Source: a virus. From it: a stretch of 28,112 nucleotides of DNA. Positions 27,574 to 28,112 of the stretch are shown here, in pieces (position 1 is the first letter of the stretch; each line of letters starts with the position of its first letter). The stretch lies in the IMG/VR virus record IMGVR_UViG_3300006919_000316, positions 1-28,112 of that record. The stretch is one strand, 5' to 3'. The notes beneath the pieces were generated by a model. That model was not told where the DNA came from. It worked only from the letters and a program-made list of their open reading frames with translations, and searched no databases. The translations under genes were made by a program, and so were the position numbers.

Positions 27574-28112
27574 ACTATCCCAAACTTAGACGTAAAAAAG
27601 TTGCTGTTACTGGGCATACTTCTGGAATTGGAAAAGAAGTTTTTGATTGGTGCTACGCGCACGGGTACGATGTACGAGGATACAGTAGATCTACTGGTTA
27701 TAATTTGGTAGAAGGTACAGGGCTAAAAACTGCTGAAGCAATTTTAAGATGGAGCCCTGATATTGTTTTTAACAATGCTTATATGCCAAATGCACAAGTA
27801 AATCTTCTAAAAACTTTGCATAAAAAGTGGAAAAACCAAGAAAAAGTTATCATTAATACTGGCTCTATGGCTGCTTATATTTCTACTTTTGAAGGTTCTC
27901 TATACGAGAAGAATAAGGCAGAACAAAAAGACTATGTAGTAAAAGCGTCACAAGAATACCCAGTAAGTAATAAGTGTCGTTTACACAATGTAAGTTTTGG
28001 CTGGACGGACTCTAATCTTGTTCCTGAAGGAGGAACTATTCCAGCGTACGAAGCAGCTATGGTATTGGTAGATTTGATTCCCCCAAAACCCTATCTAATT
28101 GCTGAAATTTTG
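27570..28112 (+). CDS. Short-chain dehydrogenase/reductase (SDR), 3' end cut by the window
   Basis: 181 codons are visible and stay open to the window end, so the gene is partial here. Cofactor motif TGHTSGIG (14-21), FNNAY (67-71) in place of Asn-Asn-Ala-Gly, the catalytic Ser99 in NTGSM, and Tyr112-x3-Lys116 (YEKNK). VSFGWTDSNL corresponds to the Pro-Gly-x3-Thr segment. A complete Rossmann NAD(P)H-dependent oxidoreductase of about 200-250 residues is expected. Reactions in this family include keto/hydroxy interconversion and epimerisation of sugars. ATGA overlap with the oxygenase suggests a joint role. Confidence 0.85.
   Translation, partial: MNYPKLRRKKVAVTGHTSGIGKEVFDWCYAHGYDVRGYSRSTGYNLVEGTGLKTAEAILRWSPDIVFNNAYMPNAQVNLLKTLHKKWKNQEKVIINTGSMAAYISTFEGSLYEKNKAEQKDYVVKASQEYPVSNKCRLHNVSFGWTDSNLVPEGGTIPAYEAAMVLVDLIPPKPYLIAEIL

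Noticed and set aside
1-28112. CRISPR array, insertion sequence, integrase or attachment site
   Set aside because: No repeat-spacer pattern, transposase, recombinase or duplicated tRNA end was seen anywhere in the window.

Overview
The window is a block of a tailed double-stranded DNA phage genome (Caudoviricetes). All supported genes lie on the + strand and are packed head to tail with ATGA, GTGA or TAATG overlaps. They include a phage replication set and an endolysin/Rz/Rz1 lysis set. The spanin pair with an outer-membrane lipoprotein implies a Gram-negative host. The small genes and promoter style resemble marine podo- or siphophages, but that placement is inference. No head, tail or packaging gene is visible.

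Layout. 1-329 has no convincing gene but is full of strong hairpins (candidate structured RNA). 330-2490: small secreted protein, a 2OG-Fe(II) oxygenase, tRNA-Arg(UCU), several tiny genes, and a structured leader holding a 15-nt perfect complement of the bacterial 16S rRNA 3' end. 2483-3628: T4-type lysozyme, i-spanin, o-spanin. 3630-7156: oxygenase-like protein, ParB-fold protein, unknown protein, glycosyltransferase, 2OG oxygenase and JmjC/cupin hydroxylase. 7157-7397: promoter plus structured leader. 7398-10397: small genes, a DUF6445-like oxygenase, a DUF3310-like protein, an HTH protein and a minimal sulfotransferase. 10457-11569: abundant-looking HTH protein with its own promoter and terminator, then WYL-like and PC4-like small proteins. 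11613-12994: CDKH-type conserved phage protein and a TauD-like oxygenase. 12991-18512: an NAD+-dependent DNA ligase broken into two genes around a GIY-YIG-like nuclease, a 2OG oxygenase, a methyltransferase, a carbamoyltransferase and an SGNH-hydrolase-like protein. 18518-28112: HTH protein, DnaB-type helicase, ParB-fold proteins, ThyX, peroxiredoxin, methyltransferase, DnaG-type primase, family A DNA polymerase, another oxygenase and an SDR cut by the window edge.

How it works together. Helicase, primase, polymerase, split ligase, ThyX and the PC4-like protein form the replication core. Spread among them are eight proteins with 2OG-oxygenase/cupin-type signatures plus a glycosyltransferase, a carbamoyltransferase, a sulfotransferase fragment, two paralogous methyltransferases, an SGNH protein and an SDR. 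Together these look like a decoration pathway acting on DNA, a glycan, a protein or a small molecule; the substrate cannot be read from the sequence.

Transcription appears to rely on the host sigma70 holoenzyme. Eight promoters share TTGAC(A/T), an exact 17-bp spacer and a TATAAT-like -10 box, and most share the longer box AGTTCTTGAC. Two place the start codon at the expected transcription start (leaderless mRNAs). At least three have terminator-like hairpins built into or directly after the promoter.
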